A stretch of DNA of 64,000 bases from Pagrus major (taxonomy: Eukaryota > Chordata > Actinopteri > Spariformes > Sparidae), in contig NC_133235.1 of NCBI RefSeq assembly GCF_040436345.1, forward strand, positions 20,918,660-20,982,659, in the 5' to 3' direction. The notes below the pieces were generated by a model. The model searched no databases. It saw only the letters and a list, made by a program, of their open reading frames with translations, and was not told the origin of the DNA. Position numbers and translations under genes: made by a program. This document shows positions 1 to 13,439 of this stretch, piece by piece. How positions within the stretch are numbered: position 1 is the stretch's first letter; each line of letters begins with the position of its first letter.

Positions 1-2236
1 TGTCCTTTTCAACATCTTCCTCGGACTCATCCACATCACTGTCTGTGTCAATAACAAGAAGATCATCTAAAAGAAAGAGAGGGGAAAAAACAACACACAT
101 TTACACACACACATTTTTCACAAAATAATCTAATTCAAGGTCTGTTTACAAGGTTTTTCTGGAGCAGTGACTGGAGGATGCTCAGATCTTATCAAGTGAC
201 TAAAACCTCTTACCTAGGTCACAGGATGACAACTGAGTCAACGCCATGACAACTGAGAAAACTCTGGAAAAAAACTAGCAAGTGGACCTTGAGTTAAAGG
301 AAAGGTTTGACATTTTGGAAAATACGCGTATTCACTGTCTTGCCACAGGTCAGATGGCAGCTTAGCTTAGTTTAGCTTCGCACAAAGACTGGAAACAAGG
401 AAAACAGCAAAGCTGGCTCTGTCCAGTGGTCAAGGAGTTAACCTATTAGCCTACTTAAAACCCCGTAATTAACAAAGGTCAGCTCTTGAAAAGCTGAACT
501 GTCTATTAAGAGCAATGTCATATTTCCCAGCTCTGACTCAGCGGCTCACAACATTCATTCACCTTTATCAGTTCTGAGCATGCGCAGCGCTCTTGTGTAA
601 GACTGGATGGGAGCTGTGGGTCTCGACGGTCTCCGAGGACGTTGTTGCTGCTGAACCACACCTCTGGACAGATGTTGCTCCTGGGTCTCGTTATCAGACT
701 GTTCACTGCCGCTGGAGCTCCACGCAATGTTCACCAAGTCCTCTCTACTGTCTACATTAAGAGAAGAAAATGGCGGTGGGTGTCAAAATGAAGTAAATTT
801 ATTTTATTAAAATACAACTAAGTTAAAAAAAATACAAAAACACACCACATACAAACAGATATTCTTACATTTAAGCCATTCAGCAGCCTCAACATGGGTT
901 GAATTTTATCAGGCCAGATGTTAAATAGCGTCAGACAGGAGCTCGCAATTAAAATGAAGTAATTATTTGGTCAATTTACATTTATCATTCAAATAACTTC
1001 GCTATTACTTGATCTGTTCTTTTAACTCCTAGAACATGGATAAAGTCAGTGGTTAAAACAGTTTTCTAGTGGAAGAAACATCCAACATATTTTTTTATAT
1101 TATTAATGGTTAACCAATAATGGACTGTTAAACAGGCACGGTGTGGTTTAAAAATATAGCTCAAAAATATTTATCTCTTCCATAACTGAATAAACAAGCT
1201 GCTCTCAGGGGAAAATAAGGTCCCCAGAACACTGTTTAAAGCTAGTACGGTGGCAGGGTCCGCCACATATAAACAAAGTAAAACAGCATGAAAGTGTGTT
1301 GTCCTTTGAGGTCAGTTTGTTTATTTAGTTAATTAAAAAAAAAAACCATCTGATTGAAGAATAGCAAAACAACTTTACTATTTTGTGATCATCTGTGGGC
1401 CATTTTTATTAAAACAAACATTAGGTTTGATGTAATATAAATAAAAATGTAGATGTAGATCTTAAATGGGGATAGTGAGAAAGTCTACAATATGATTGCA
1501 GCTGTGATAAAACATCAATATATTGCACAGGCACTTAAATTACAAATTACCTAAAGCAGGTGACTGTGCCAACTTCCTGATGGCTGACAGTTTCCTTCCA
1601 GATGACTTCAGGTTCTGCAACAAAAACAACAAAAGCATCAACAATGTTAAAAACAAACAAACAAACATAGAGTTGTGGTTTGGGGTTAAGTTGTGAGTAT
1701 TATATCAATCATGTCTTTATCTACCTTCATCACTGGACTGTCCAGAAAACTGTCCCCACACTTCTTCCAGCTCTTGGCAGAAGACGCAGATGAAAGTGAG
1801 GCTGGCTCTCTGCCCACTTTTTGGACACCATTTTCCACATCATCCGGAAAGAAAACACACTTTATGTCCTTGTAGTGTCTTTTACGCTGCACAACATGAA
1901 CAAAGGGACAAACGGTGGGGGCCATGTCAAACACGTTTTACATCACTTAATGAAACAACTGGTTCGACAGCTCATTCAGCCCTGCTTCTCGTTGAGTCTC
2001 GTTTGTTTCCTTTTCTTTTTTTTTTTACCTGGGTCTAGCTTAAATAAAGAGCAGCTGTGTGTTAGTTGTGACAGTAAAGACAATCTAAACAAGTTAAAAC
2101 ACGAGTTGACAGTTCAACTCACTGAGCTGTGGGCGGGCCGAGGCAGACAACACAGCTAGCTTAAAGTTAGCTCAAAGTGGATAGCAAGTTAGCTAGCTAG
2201 CAAGGTAGCAGGGGCTCTTACCTTTCTGAAAGACAT
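1..2236 (-). CDS. spidr: spidr, scaffold protein involved in DNA repair (5' part, cut by window edge)
   Basis: Five coding exons on the minus strand: 2222-2236, 1725-1886, 1551-1614, 563-751 and 1-66 (continues left). Phases agree at every junction, giving about 165 residues. The first exon encodes only MSFRK. Exon 2 begins with a basic RKRHY stretch and later has SWKKCGDSF; exon 4 has WSSSGSEQSD; exon 5 is acidic (DLLVIDTDSDVDESEEDVE). These fit the N-terminus of vertebrate SPIDR, where I recall a KRKR-W start, a LRCGEGF segment and a WSSSGSDLSDED motif. In mammals SPIDR bridges BLM and RAD51 in homologous recombination; that role is family knowledge. The visible part is disordered and Ser/acid-rich, with no catalytic domain. 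The exon 4 acceptor is placed at 752-753 (not 747-749) because only that keeps the frame. Identity is by remembered motifs, so fairly rather than fully sure. Confidence 0.8.
1190..1330 (+). repeat. fragment of short inverted-repeat element (same family as 42230-42556)
   Basis: Shares long matches with 42360-42470, including GTCCCCAGAACACT, GGTGGCAGGGTCCGCCA and ATATAAACAAAGTAAAACA in the same order and orientation. It lies in spidr intron 3. Terminal repeats are not clear in this copy. Confidence 0.65.
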
Positions 2237-3600
2237 GGCGACAAAATAAAACAAGTTTACGCCACTGTGGTAGTTTATCTGCGTGTCCACAAAACGTTGT
2301 CTGATGAAATCTTTTTCATTAACCCATCGTGGTGCAGTTGCGGTTTGCCGGTGGCTGCTAACTACCTCTCTAAGTGTGCAGACGAAGCTAACGCTAACTG
2401 ACTTGACTGTTGCTCAACCACAGGAGGGGTGTGTTTGATTACTCAACAGCGTGGACCGGAGGCAGCCAGCCTGTCAGCCTCTCTGCAACACGATGGCCTG
2501 CTCACAAAGACTGAAAGTAACATGTTAGTCAAGTACTGTTTAATCAGGTAGACGTTTGAGTTACCTATACTTTGCTTGACTTGATAAATAAATAAATGCA
2601 GTATACACTACTCAGATTTAGGGACACTGGGATACAGTTGCATATTTGCATGTGCATGGATATGCAAAAAAAAAAAAAGTCAAATGCAATGTGTTGCATT
2701 ATTTTTGGGGACCAAATATATTCACAAAACACAAAATAAAAGTTCTGATATGTCACAGAATAAAAAAAACAGTTAAAAGTTAAACACGAAAATATCCCAA
2801 ACTAATTTTGAGTAGCATAATCTCTAAAAAAGATCTACAACATAAACACCGATACAGATATATATCTGTGATAGGCCAATATATCATCCTGGCTCGAGTA
2901 AATGTTCCCATTATAGTTATTTGTACCTTTCAGATTAAAATGTTACACTTAAAACAAATGAGAAAATATAATATATTTCACTAGTAGGCAGTATATAAAC
3001 TACTTCATATCAGCTCCACCTCCAAGCACAACATTAAAATGCTGCTCACAGAAGTCTATTTTAATAGTAATTTTGTACTAAGGCTGCACATGATAGTCAA
3101 AAAGGTGACATTGCGATTATTTTTGGCATTTATTGCGGTTGCGATATGATTCATGATTAGTAGGAGGGATTAGTTTTCAAATCAAGATGAGATTTTTTTA
3201 GTGCCTGTACCGAACAAACATGGTTTCTTACATCTCAACATCACTTCATTATAATGCTGTTTTGTCTACAGTTGACCTTTATCAAAAAAGTGCAGCTCCT
3301 GCGATTTGGAAATTGCACGGCAATTTCGATAATATTTCAATTTTGTGCAGCCCTGTTCTGACTTTTCTTGGGTGAAAACAGTGTTGGTTTACCCAAGTAA
3401 AAAGCAGGGGTACCTCTTCAAACACTGTTTGCTTGTATGGAGTATCATCAGCATACAAAAACAGGTATGGTAAATTATCATCTATTGACATACTAAAACA
3501 CTAACAATTTATATATATTTGATAGTTACAGCAGATCACTTAATTTCTTAACTATGACCAAGTCTAGTTGCTGCTGCTGGAGTGACAGGACAACACTCCT
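2237..3600. other. spidr upstream region and spidr-mapre2 intergenic space
   Basis: The first 200 bases upstream of the spidr ATG hold its 5'UTR and presumably its promoter; no TATA box was recognised. A short inverted-repeat element lies at 3079-3355. No coding exon is supported here. The mapre2 3' end is expected near 3.6 kb. Confidence 0.5.
3079..3355. mobile_element. MITE-like element with GGGCTGCAC-type termini
   Basis: One end reads AAGGCTGCACATGATAG and the other, reverse-complemented, reads CAGGGCTGCACAAAATTGA, so the ends form an imperfect inverted repeat around about 275 bases. Internal GCGATT/TTGCGG text is typical of a widespread fish non-autonomous element. No coding capacity. 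Confidence 0.55.
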
Positions 3601-4894
3601 GTGGACTCAAAACGCATTTTTATTACAGCAAATCCATCCGAATCTCAACAACTTTCAAATTGCAGGTTAACCATACAAAAAGCTCACTTAACATACTTGT
3701 TTTTTATTAAATATGTAAAAAGCAGGTCAAGTTATTCACAAATAAAATGCAAACATGCAACACGTTTTTTGGGGAATGCATCATGAGTGGGACATGAAAA
3801 AAAAACATTTACCATTCATTAATTATTGACAGTACATGTTTACATTCCTTTTCATTTACACAATTATATATGACTAAAGCATTATGGTGCACTGCCCGGT
3901 TCAATATTAGTAAATGCAATATTAAGAAAGGGTATACAATGTACTTACTGGAATATAGCATGGCAAATTACTCAGTGAACTGACTCGTCTCCCTAACACC
4001 TGTGGTTTAAAAAACAAAAAAACTCTGAAATCTGAACAGACCACAAGTTCCAGCTGAGGTTTAAAACTTAAAACGCTGCATCATAATAAGACTAGTTCAC
4101 AATAATGTTTCTTCCTTCCCTATGATAATGGTATACCAAGTAAACTATATCACCAAAGCACCTTGTATGGCGTGAGTAACACATTGTTGAGCACACTGAT
4201 TATCTGAAATCTTGTAATTTGTGAGGATGTCAAACAGTCATAAATTGGCATTATACTACATTTTATTCACAATTCACTGAATGTATCGTCCTCCTTCACG
4301 AGGATGCAATGCAGAATCTCGCACTATTTCTAAGGCTTAATAATAATAATAAATATGGTGAGGGTCTATGGACAGATTGTCCAGTACAGAGTCAAATGTC
4401 AGTGCAACATATGGAAGGAGGTTAAATAAGAGCTACTACGAGCCCTTTCAGGGCTTTGCTTATTGCATTCTTGTGGTTAATATTGTTGATATGCAAAATA
4501 AAACAAAAAAATAAAATGAAAATAAAAAGGACAGAAGCCGGGAAGTTAACACTTGCACTGACAGATAACAGTGACCTGTCTAAACTTCAGCATTTCATCA
4601 CATCTACTGTAGCTTTTGAATTGATTTTTCCACCCACACAGTCCTCGGAAAACTTCTGTGATGGTCTGAGCTCGTCTGCCACAGCAGTTCACCAAAAGTC
4701 ACAAAAAACATCGAACAGTGAGCGGAGGGATACAAAAAATAAAAAACTGTGATGGTGCTTCTATTCAGGAGGTTGCTTCATGTGCTCAGTCTTGGAGAGG
4801 ACAAAAAAATTAAACCATGAGGAAAAATAAAAATCCTTTAACAGTTCTCACATATTAAAAAGAAGGGTGTGACTGCGGTGAAGGATGAAGGCAG
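3601..4894 (-). other. mapre2: mapre2 3'UTR (approximate)
   Basis: AT-rich sequence following the mapre2 stop codon at 4895-4897. An AATAAA signal on the minus strand (TTTATT at 3618-3623) is a reasonable polyadenylation signal, placing transcript end near 3600. The exact end is inferred. Other AATAAA-like strings exist, so shorter forms are possible. Confidence 0.45.
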
Positions 4895-7800
4895 TCAGTA
4901 TTCATCCTGCTCCTCCTGCTGATCATCTGTTGCCTCCTCGTGGCCTTGCTGGTCTGCTTCCTGTCCATCGCCCTCAGCCAGCTCCGCTCCTTCCTAAAAA
5001 CAGGGGGCAGAAACAGCTTAATAAAAATGCTACTGCATTTTGCTCCGAGGCAAACATGTGATGACACACAGACTGTTCTCATCTGTTATAACCGCACTAT
5101 AGCTTTCACATGACTTCACCACCAGGAAAAATGGCACAAAGACATTTCACTAGTGTTCACTGCTTCAAAAACTTATCTAACTCAGGATAAAAACAGCATC
5201 TGACTGTCCTGAACCCAGTTCAGATCAATCTGGGGTCGCTGACCTGTTCGTCTGAGGCGTAAAGGACCTCCATTAGCCGATCGACAAAAGGGGCGTTTTC
5301 TTCACCCTGCTCCTGGCACAGCAGCTCCACCTCTCGCAGCTTGCTGAAGTAGTAGTCCCGCTCCTTCTCCACTCCTTCCAGTGCCAACTTTAGTGTGTTC
5401 ACCTACAAAAGAAGAATCCACAACATTATTTTTACCATCCATATCAACACACAAAACAATGTGGATCCTGGTTAAAGACAATTGATTATCTAAGAAGTAG
5501 TCTAAAGTGCACAGATCTCCTGTAATCAGAGGTCCAGAGTGAGCTGCTTAATTGATTATTCTATGGACTAACATTCAGTCTCTATCTTACTATTGCTAAA
5601 ATAATCTATTGATCCATTTTGACATTTGTCAAGTAAAACTACCATACACTTGCAGGTTGTACCTTCACAAATGTTAGGACTTCTCTAGATTAGATCCTAG
5701 GGGGTCACTGAATATTTTCCAACACGATGGAAAAATCTGAAGGCCGTCCATCATTTTGACAAATGTTCCCCAACTTCAAAACTCTGGTTTAAGTGTTGCT
5801 GGTAATTCCAGTCTGCAGTGTGGCCGCAGAGGAAAGGTTCAACCCTCAGACCTAAATTAAAACTGCCATGACAAGTCATCTATCCAAAGCAGAGACACAC
5901 AACCTAATGACAATCGTCTCTGCAGCGATCTCCCTTGATGCGTTTGAGCAACCTTGATTCCACGTCTTTCTTTTCCACCATTATTTTTTTCCCAACCTGC
6001 TCGAGCTCTTTTAAAACCATGAGTGACTGAGTTTTTAGGTTTTGCCACAAATTCAAAATAGGATTGAGGTCTGTAGGACATGAACACTATCAAGATGAGA
6101 TAGTCTGAGCAAAGATGGTGCCAATGCACCATTTCTGACAGGCAGATGACATATTTACATTGCATTTCTTCCACTGTTTAAAGAACAGCAGTCACAGAAA
6201 ACACCAAACAGTTAGTTAATGGTTGTTGTCTGTCTCTGCACCAGCTGCTCCTGATGATCTGCTGTGGTGCTTTAAAGATGCCAAGTATGGAAGGGTTCCA
6301 TGTTTGATAAAGCCTTCTAATGTGGATATACGGTATACTGAATTAGGTCAAGATCAGGCAACACATCATTAATCCCGTCAAAAAAAAGCCAAACTGTACC
6401 ATATTTTTTAGACCAGCTACTGTTGTATGTGGGTCAAGCTAGTCGTTTTAGTGAAGGGGTAGCTTAAAAAGAGGAAGTAGTTTTTAGTATAGGACATTAA
6501 TAAACTGGCTACAGAAAGATTAATAATATATTAACAAGTAGCACCATTTGATGGTTTGTGTTACACACCAGCTCTGATTCTAGCACTTCTCTAGTCTCTT
6601 CTGTGAAAGCACACTGCCTCTCTACAGTATCACTGCCATCTAGAGCAATTAGTCAGCAGAAAATTAATTGACAACAATTCTAATAATCGAGTAATTGTCT
6701 CATTATTTTTCAAGCAAAATATTCCCTGGTTCCAGCTTCTCAAAAGTGAGAATTTGAAACTTCTCTTTGTCCTGCATATTAAACTGAATGTCTCATTATT
6801 GATAGTTGGTTTCAGAATAACAGTCAAATTTGACGTGCAACCATCAGAATTTGCATGAACACACCTGCTCGGTAAGTTGTGTGACCTGTGCTTCCAGTTC
6901 TTTCTCTCCTTTGGCAGGAGCCAATGGTACAGGGATCTTTTTGGCTGACGAGGGTCTAGATGTTGGTGTTGAGGACTTGGGGGTTGTTGAGCTCGACCTT
7001 GACGCTCCTGCAGCAGAAAAAGGGTTTATTACTCAGGGATGGATGCCTGACAATGTAATAATAACTCAGTTTCTCTCTCACAGGAAATGTCACAAGTCTT
7101 CTGTGTTCTGTGTTTGGAAATTACCGTATAATAACCAGAGAACAGGTACATAAGGCCAGGTATATAAATATGAAAACATGCCAGTGTCTGCAAACACTTC
7201 ACCTACACTTGGATATCAAAAGAACAGATGATGCTTACCTGCAGTAGGGGAGCTGGCTGCATGGTGGGACTTCTTTGGCAGGTTGAAGATCTGCTCACCA
7301 GGGTCAGGTGGGGGAATGGCATCCTGACCCTGTCTGGCTGCCACCGGGTCATACTCTTTACCGTCATAATTGGCATCAAAGAATTTCTTAAACCACTGGA
7401 TGAAATCAAGATTGTCCTGAAATCTGCCTTTGACCAGTTTCTCCACAGGAATTATCTGCATCAAGGAAGAGGAGGGAGAGAGAATCAAAATGTAAAAACG
7501 CACAGTTTTTTCTTCGAAGTACATACAGTGCAAAGTATAAAATAAGAAAACACACCTTGTCCACATTCATCCTTTTGAAGGACGCTTGTAACAGTTTGAA
7601 ATTGTGAATGTACTCGTGCTCCAGCTTAGCTTGAAACTTGACCTTTTTAAGACTGATGCAGCCAGGGAAGAGCAGATCCATGAACTGGCAATAGGCAGCT
7701 CCTGAAGACAGAATAAAATGTTAGTTGAGTATGCATGCCACTGCTCAAAAATGAGAAGGCTACAATAAAAATACAAGCTGGGATTTATCAAGCCTGATAG

Positions 7801-10800
7801 AATTTTTTTTTAAAGGGTTTGGGAGCTTTGTCTGTACCCAGATCACTGCCCCCGTTTCCTTAAAAAGAAAACTATTAATGCACATTCTCAGAAACATGGC
7901 TAATATTAACTTAGACCTTTATCCAACTGAAAAACAGGGCACTAGCAGAGCCTGGCAGTAGGTCAGGTATTAGATAAAACTCGCATAAACCCAACTACAG
8001 AGCACCTAAGTAGTAATCTACATCAAACAAGCAGCCTACACCTTAAGAAAAGGGGGGTGGAGGGTGTTTCTGTAGGCGTGACTGTAGAGTAGAGTGACTG
8101 AAATTGGATTACTTGGTCACAGCAGGAGAACGTGGGAGGCTATACGTTTATTTTTAGACAGACGACTCTCGGCCAGGGAGAGGTGAGCACATTTCCACAG
8201 GTTGCTTTAACTGCTAGCTTACAAAGAAAATTATATGAACGCTGTGCTTTACCGGTGAAGGTGTAGTCTCAAACTGCTTCTTTAACGAGAGCAGGACAAG
8301 GTGAATAGAGGGATAAAGTTTTTCATTCTGTTCTCACCTGAGGAGAGCTGCTCCACTTTCGTATAGTTTAGGCAGAGGATATCGTTAACCCAGGCAGTGA
8401 TGTCATGCCTGCTCATAGTCTCCTGGGTTATTGAGGTAGAATATACGTTGACCGCCATCCCCCAACTGCAACAGAAAAACAACAACACTTCAAAACAAAA
8501 GCAATGCATCCAGAGTGGAAAGGTGCCGTTTCCTCATGCGTCAGTTTCGGATTTCAAAACATGATGAACGAATATAGCAGCCATTTCATGTGCATTTTAG
8601 AACAAGCCCATAAAAGCGCTCATAAAATAAAAGACATACATGAAACACATACTCTCAAAAGACCAATTAATAACGATTGGAACAGTTCGACCAGACCAAT
8701 CGTATTGTTCTGATGTTTATTAAGTAACAGCAACAAATCAGGTAATATTACATTCAGTAAACACATATCAAGCTTCTGAAGACTGCACCAGCATTTACTA
8801 TTTATCATAATATGATCTTCAGCATGTATCCACATGGCTAGATCGACCCACAAAGAAGCACAAAAATCTACAAATGGCCATTAACAACAGCCGACCCCTT
8901 GCCGCTGCATGCCACCGGTACTAGTGCTCCCTCTACACTGTGAATTAACCTCATCTTCTTTGATGTGTGAATGTGTGACCCCTGAATACAGTGCGCCCTC
9001 TGTCATACAAGGTTAGACTGATGACGCAAAGTAGTGATGGCTCCATAAATAACACAATTTCATTGACTGGGCGGCAGCAGCTCAAGCGGCAGAGTGGATT
9101 GTCCAATAATGGGAAGTTTGGTGGTTCGATTTCCCGGCCCCTGCAGTCTACATGTCGGAGTATATTTGAGCAAAACACTGAGCCCCAAATTGCTCTTGGT
9201 GTGTATGAATGCTTGTTGCTCCTGATGAGCAGGTGGTGCCTTGCATGGCAGCCTCTGCCACCAGAGTGTGAATGCTGATTTGTGATGTTTGTGTAAATGC
9301 AAGTTAATTTTGCAGTGGCCAAAACTTTACATATTCATCTTGATAATTGCCTCATGAGTGTAAAATCTGTGGGGGTGCAGTATCTTACACACGTTATGGA
9401 TTCAACTGCTGATTATTAAGTTGATTAATCAATTAATTGATGGTCCATAAAATGTCAGACAGTGGTCATCATAATTTCCCAGAGCCTGTGGTGATGCTTT
9501 AAATGTCTTGTTTTCTCTGGACAACAGTCCAAAACTCAAACATAGTCACTTAGTAAAGCAAATATTCACATTCAAAAAGTTGAATCCAGAGCCCAAATTC
9601 TCTGGTACATCAAATATCAAAATATCTTTGCACTTCATACCACAAATCTGCTTTGCTTGGGGAGCAAAGAATGTAGTATAGAATATACAGTACAGACCAG
9701 TACACCTATGCTATATTAATATCTTGGTTGAAGAAGGCCTTGTGGGCCTTTCTTTGATTTGATTTTACCTGTATGGTAAACAGAAGCTGCTGCATGGTTG
9801 AATTAGAAAGATGTTATTTTACCTGCTTGCAAAACAGAGGCCCCAGAGCACCTGCCCCATTTGCACTGAGGATATTCAGGCCTACAGTATACCAAACCAA
9901 AAGCGTATCAAGTGCCATAAAAATGTATCAAGAACTCAAACTTTGATCCTTAAACTACAGATTAAGCAGTTACACAGCAAAGCCACAACACAATTAATAA
10001 ATGCTTACAATTTTATTTGTTAACTCTTAAGCAGCTTCGTTCACAGTGTTTCCCCACACTGGATATACCTGAACAGCCAGGACAAGTATATTAAAGCCTG
10101 CCTAAGTACATCTCAACCCTTTCGTGCAACAAAGCAATTCAATTGATCATGCAGAGAGAAATTTTACTATCAGTTCTACAAACGCAACACCTTGTCTCCA
10201 GGTTGCCTGTCAACATGTGTGTCGTGTTTTTTAACTGCCAGTCAAATAAAGGGTATGTTTGCTCCGTAACTGATTAGATACTATAGAGTTCAAATTAGGG
10301 ATCGACTGATTATCTGCTTGGCCGATTATCAGGGCCGATATTCAGCATTTCTGACTATCAGTATCTGTGTTTTTGTGTCTGACTGCCAATAAAGTAAATT
10401 ATTTTAAAAATGCAATATTTTGGCTCTGATGCAGCATCCTTCTTCTATCTGTAGTTAGCTCTCTGTGGTCGTACTCAACACCGTACCCACAACACTATCT
10501 GACTGGTTACACATCATAATAGCCCCTCAACACAAGCTTCTAGTAACTAAAGTCATCAAATAAATGTAGTGGAGACGAAGTATAAAGTAGCAGAAAACGG
10601 AAAAGTAAAGCATCCCAAAACTGAACCTAAGTACAGTAGTCGTTAGGTACATTTCCTCACTGGTTAGTCTAAATTCTGACACTGAGATTTTTACTTTTAC
10701 TACATCAGTTCACAATATTTTCATCAGTCTCCTTGATTACTAATAATCAGTGTTCTTACCAGCCCTGAAAAAGGCACGTCAGTCAATCCCTAGTCCTAAC

Positions 10801-11926
10801 ATTGAGATGTATAATACAGTAATACTTACTAATATTCGTATAATTATCACATGTGCAGTCCTGCAGCATAACAATTTGAGCCTACTTCACTGATAGAGAA
10901 CAGCAGGACATCTGCATTGATACAGCCCTGTTATAGCAGCCTCTGATATGCTATTAAAACCATGCTAAATCATCACCACCATCACTATCACCAGCTAACC
11001 GACACCAGGGTATGCAGGATAATAATAACCCTTCAGCAGCATTAAAGTTGGACTATCACATCACTGCAGGACAGAGCCTCGGTTGACTGATTCTCTGGGA
11101 GGGAGGAAGGAAACTGGGCCAGCCGATCTCATGTCAACAAAGCGGATGTATGAGCTGCTAGCATGCTTTGTTAGCCGGGCAGGGATATTAGCCAGCAAGC
11201 CGGCCAGCCGACACCAGGGCTGGGCTGATGGCTGATTTCAAACAGGGGGTGGGTGGGTGGGAATCGGACTCGTGTAGCAGCTCGTGGGGTGATCCACACA
11301 AGAAAACATCAACCCAAACGCACCACACATCCTGATTTTAGGGATTACAAGGTAGCTGCGAAGTGTCATGTCACGATAGGAATATTCTAGCAGCAGGAGC
11401 GGCGGGAGCAGGGGCGGCTGTCTGCCTGTCATTTAAAAAGCTGGACCCCTTTTTTTAGATCCGCTCCTCCACATGAAATCCTTTACACTGCTGCACACCG
11501 AAACACTTGACAGCACGTATCCGGGTGCTGGCAATAATTTGCGGGTGGTTGCACACCAGCAGGAGCGAGGGTTTAAGCTAACTTGGGAGCGATTTGCGCC
11601 ATGGTGTCAGACACGTACAGAGAGCTAACATGACAGGAGAGACAACAGGGAGAAGAGGAGCGGATGGGTGCAAAGCAAAACCAGCACACGACGAGGAGGA
11701 GGACCAAGGCCAGTGCAGGTTTCTTGTCTGCAGCAGTGTTTTGTCTTTTATATGGGCTTTTTTTTTTCGTACATCAAAGCAAATGCGACGTTACACTGAT
11801 TTACCTGTAGGCGCGCTCTCCCCGCACTGTATTTTTCCTGTAAGGAATGATGTTGGATCCGTTGTCCGGGACGATGTCGTTGTTATTCTCTCCATTTGGG
11901 GAAAGGGCTTGGGTGGGACCGGGCAT
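4895..11926 (-). CDS. mapre2: mapre2, microtubule-associated protein RP/EB family member 2 (EB2)
   Basis: Seven coding exons: 11805-11926, 8338-8465, 7556-7701, 7239-7455, 6865-7007, 5244-5402 and 4895-4993; total 1014 bases, 337 residues, all junctions GT-AG and in frame. Exon 1 gives [18 protein letters not shown], the N-terminal extension specific to EB2; EB1 and EB3 begin at the later MAVNVYST, here in exon 2. Residues about 45-165 form the calponin-homology domain that binds microtubule ends ([38 protein letters not shown]). A Ser/Pro/Lys linker follows. Exon 6 encodes the EB-homology coiled coil ([25 protein letters not shown]). The acidic tail ends in DEY, the EEY/F-type motif that binds CAP-Gly proteins. 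Human EB2 is 327 residues as I recall. EB2 tracks growing microtubule plus ends in the cytoplasm. Confidence 0.97.
9062..9300 (+). mobile_element. tRNA-derived SINE
   Basis: A head with an A-box-like CAGCTCAAGCGGCAGAG is followed by a B-box GGTTCGATTTC at about 9122-9132, as in RNA polymerase III SINEs. A body follows with CAAAACACTGAGCCCCAAA and GATGAGCAGGTGGTGCC, which I recognise from fish genomes. Boundaries are approximate. Confidence 0.7.
10295..10793 (+). mobile_element. dispersed non-autonomous element, family A copy 1
   Basis: Begins TTAGGGATCGACTGATTATC and ends with CCCTGAAAAAGGCACGTCAG and TCAATCCCTA, so the ends are an imperfect inverted repeat. It shares the internal order of the copies at 45101-45480 and 46335-46855 (TGGCTCTGATGCAGCATCCT, then TAGTGGAGACGAAGT). 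No coding potential. Confidence 0.65.
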
Positions 11927-12110
11927 TTGGGTCTCTAAAATGTTGAACAGATACTCTGTTCTCTCTCTGGTCGGGAAAAGAAAACAACAGGAACGATGCA
12001 AATGCTAAGAAAGTGCCGCACCTCCGGGGCTCTTTCCTTCTGTCTGCTTATTCTTCACAAATCTCTGCCCTAATGACGTTGCTGCACCGTGTACCACGTG
12101 ACTGATGGGG
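11927..12110 (-). promoter_or_regulatory. mapre2: mapre2 main promoter / 5'UTR region
   Basis: Directly upstream of the EB2-specific ATG at 11926. It holds a CRE-like TGACGT at 12074-12079 and an E-box CACGTG at 12095-12100, with locally raised CpG content. Upstream sequence becomes AT-rich. TSS not determinable from sequence alone. Confidence 0.5.
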
Positions 12111-12904
12111 CTGGCTGCCTGTTCCTTATGGTGGGCTATTTCAGTCCACCAAATTACATTGATCACTTGTGCTAAAAAGCACCATTGTTGGTCAGATCAA
12201 TGCTTTATGCCTCTCGCTTTTGAGGTGCAGATCGACTTAATGGCACTCATCAAAATGATCAGAGACAATACCCAATCAACTGGAAAGTACTGATTTGACT
12301 GAAAGGAAAATGCAGCCCACCCAGTTTCACCTTCACATCTAAACATTATTATTTGTTTCTCAGCACTACGACATCCAACAGATGTGGGTGCAAAAGACGA
12401 AAGAAAAAGCAGGCAGATCCTAATAGATCAAAGTGGTGACAATGATGGTAGCATAATGGTATGAGGCAGTAAAATGTTTTGATTACTAACCATTTGAATC
12501 AATCAAAGTATTAAACTACTTCACTTAAACTGCTCCAGCTGTACTGTCATTTAAATAATAGTTGCAGAACTATTTATTGATTGATCAATTAGGCAAATCG
12601 ACAGAAATTTCATCAGCAACCATTCTGATAACCCATTAATTATGTGAAGTCTTTCTAAGCACAAATTCTCTGATTCAAGCCTTTCAAATGTGAGTACACT
12701 GTGCTTGTGATTTTTTCCATGTTTCCTGACAATCAATAAACCAGTAATCAAGAAAATAACAGGACTAATAGATGATGAAAGTAATCCTTATTTTTATTTT
12801 TGTGTGATCTACAGATTGTTTTTTAAATTATAAAATATCATGCACACTTCTTGTTTTGTCTCACCAACATTACAAAACCCAAATATATTCAATTTAGCAC
12901 CAAA

Positions 12905-13300
12905 TTTGCTATTGCTATAGTATACTTATGATATCGTTTTGGATATCGTGATATCGTGACGTGGCATAAGTGTATTTTCCTGGTTTTAAAAGCTGTATTA
13001 CAGTTAAAGGATGTAGTTTTCTGAACTTACCAGACTCTTCTACCTCAGCTAATACTTATCTTTACCCCACTTAATCATTATATCCACATAACTGATTATC
13101 AAAAATCTATTATTGGTAATCTTTAATGAAAGTACCAATAGTCATGTCACAATATTGACACCGAGATATGTGGTCAAAAATATCAAATTTGCTTTTGTCA
13201 CTCAGTTCTAGCATTTATAATGTGCTTTTGAGGAGATTTCATAATATTAAGATATACCAGTAGATCATGTATCGCAATATAGCCTAAAAATACATTATTT
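12905..13300 (+). repeat. dispersed fish repeat with GATATCGTGATATCG head
   Basis: Contains TATCGTGATATCG, then GGCATAAGTGTATTTTCCTG, GAACTTACCAGACTCTTCTA and CATTATATCCACATAACTG, ending near a TATCGCAATATAG string. I recognise this word order as a very common teleost interspersed repeat. Class unknown to me; boundaries approximate. Confidence 0.55.
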
Positions 13301-13439
13301 TAAAGCCAGATCACTTAGCCCCAATGCAATTTACCATCACAGATTATTTTGAAAGCCAGCTAATAATTATATTTGAGAAGCTGAAACCAGTAAATTTTTT
13401 CAATCAAAATAATTTTCTGTCAACCAGCTCATAGAAGTT

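Larger units (their letters stand above)
8466..11804. other. mapre2: mapre2 intron 1
   Basis: A 3.3 kb intron with no supported coding exon. It holds a tRNA-derived SINE (about 9062-9300), a dispersed element (10295-10793) and CpG-rich sequence from about 11.1 kb next to exon 1. Confidence 0.7.

Noticed and set aside
7228-7545. Plus-strand frame over mapre2 exon 4
   Set aside because: Antisense shadow of the conserved EB2 calponin-homology and linker exon.
9062-9300. Possible genuine tRNA gene
   Set aside because: A- and B-box-like motifs are present but no cloverleaf with paired acceptor stem can be formed; the attached body marks it as a SINE.
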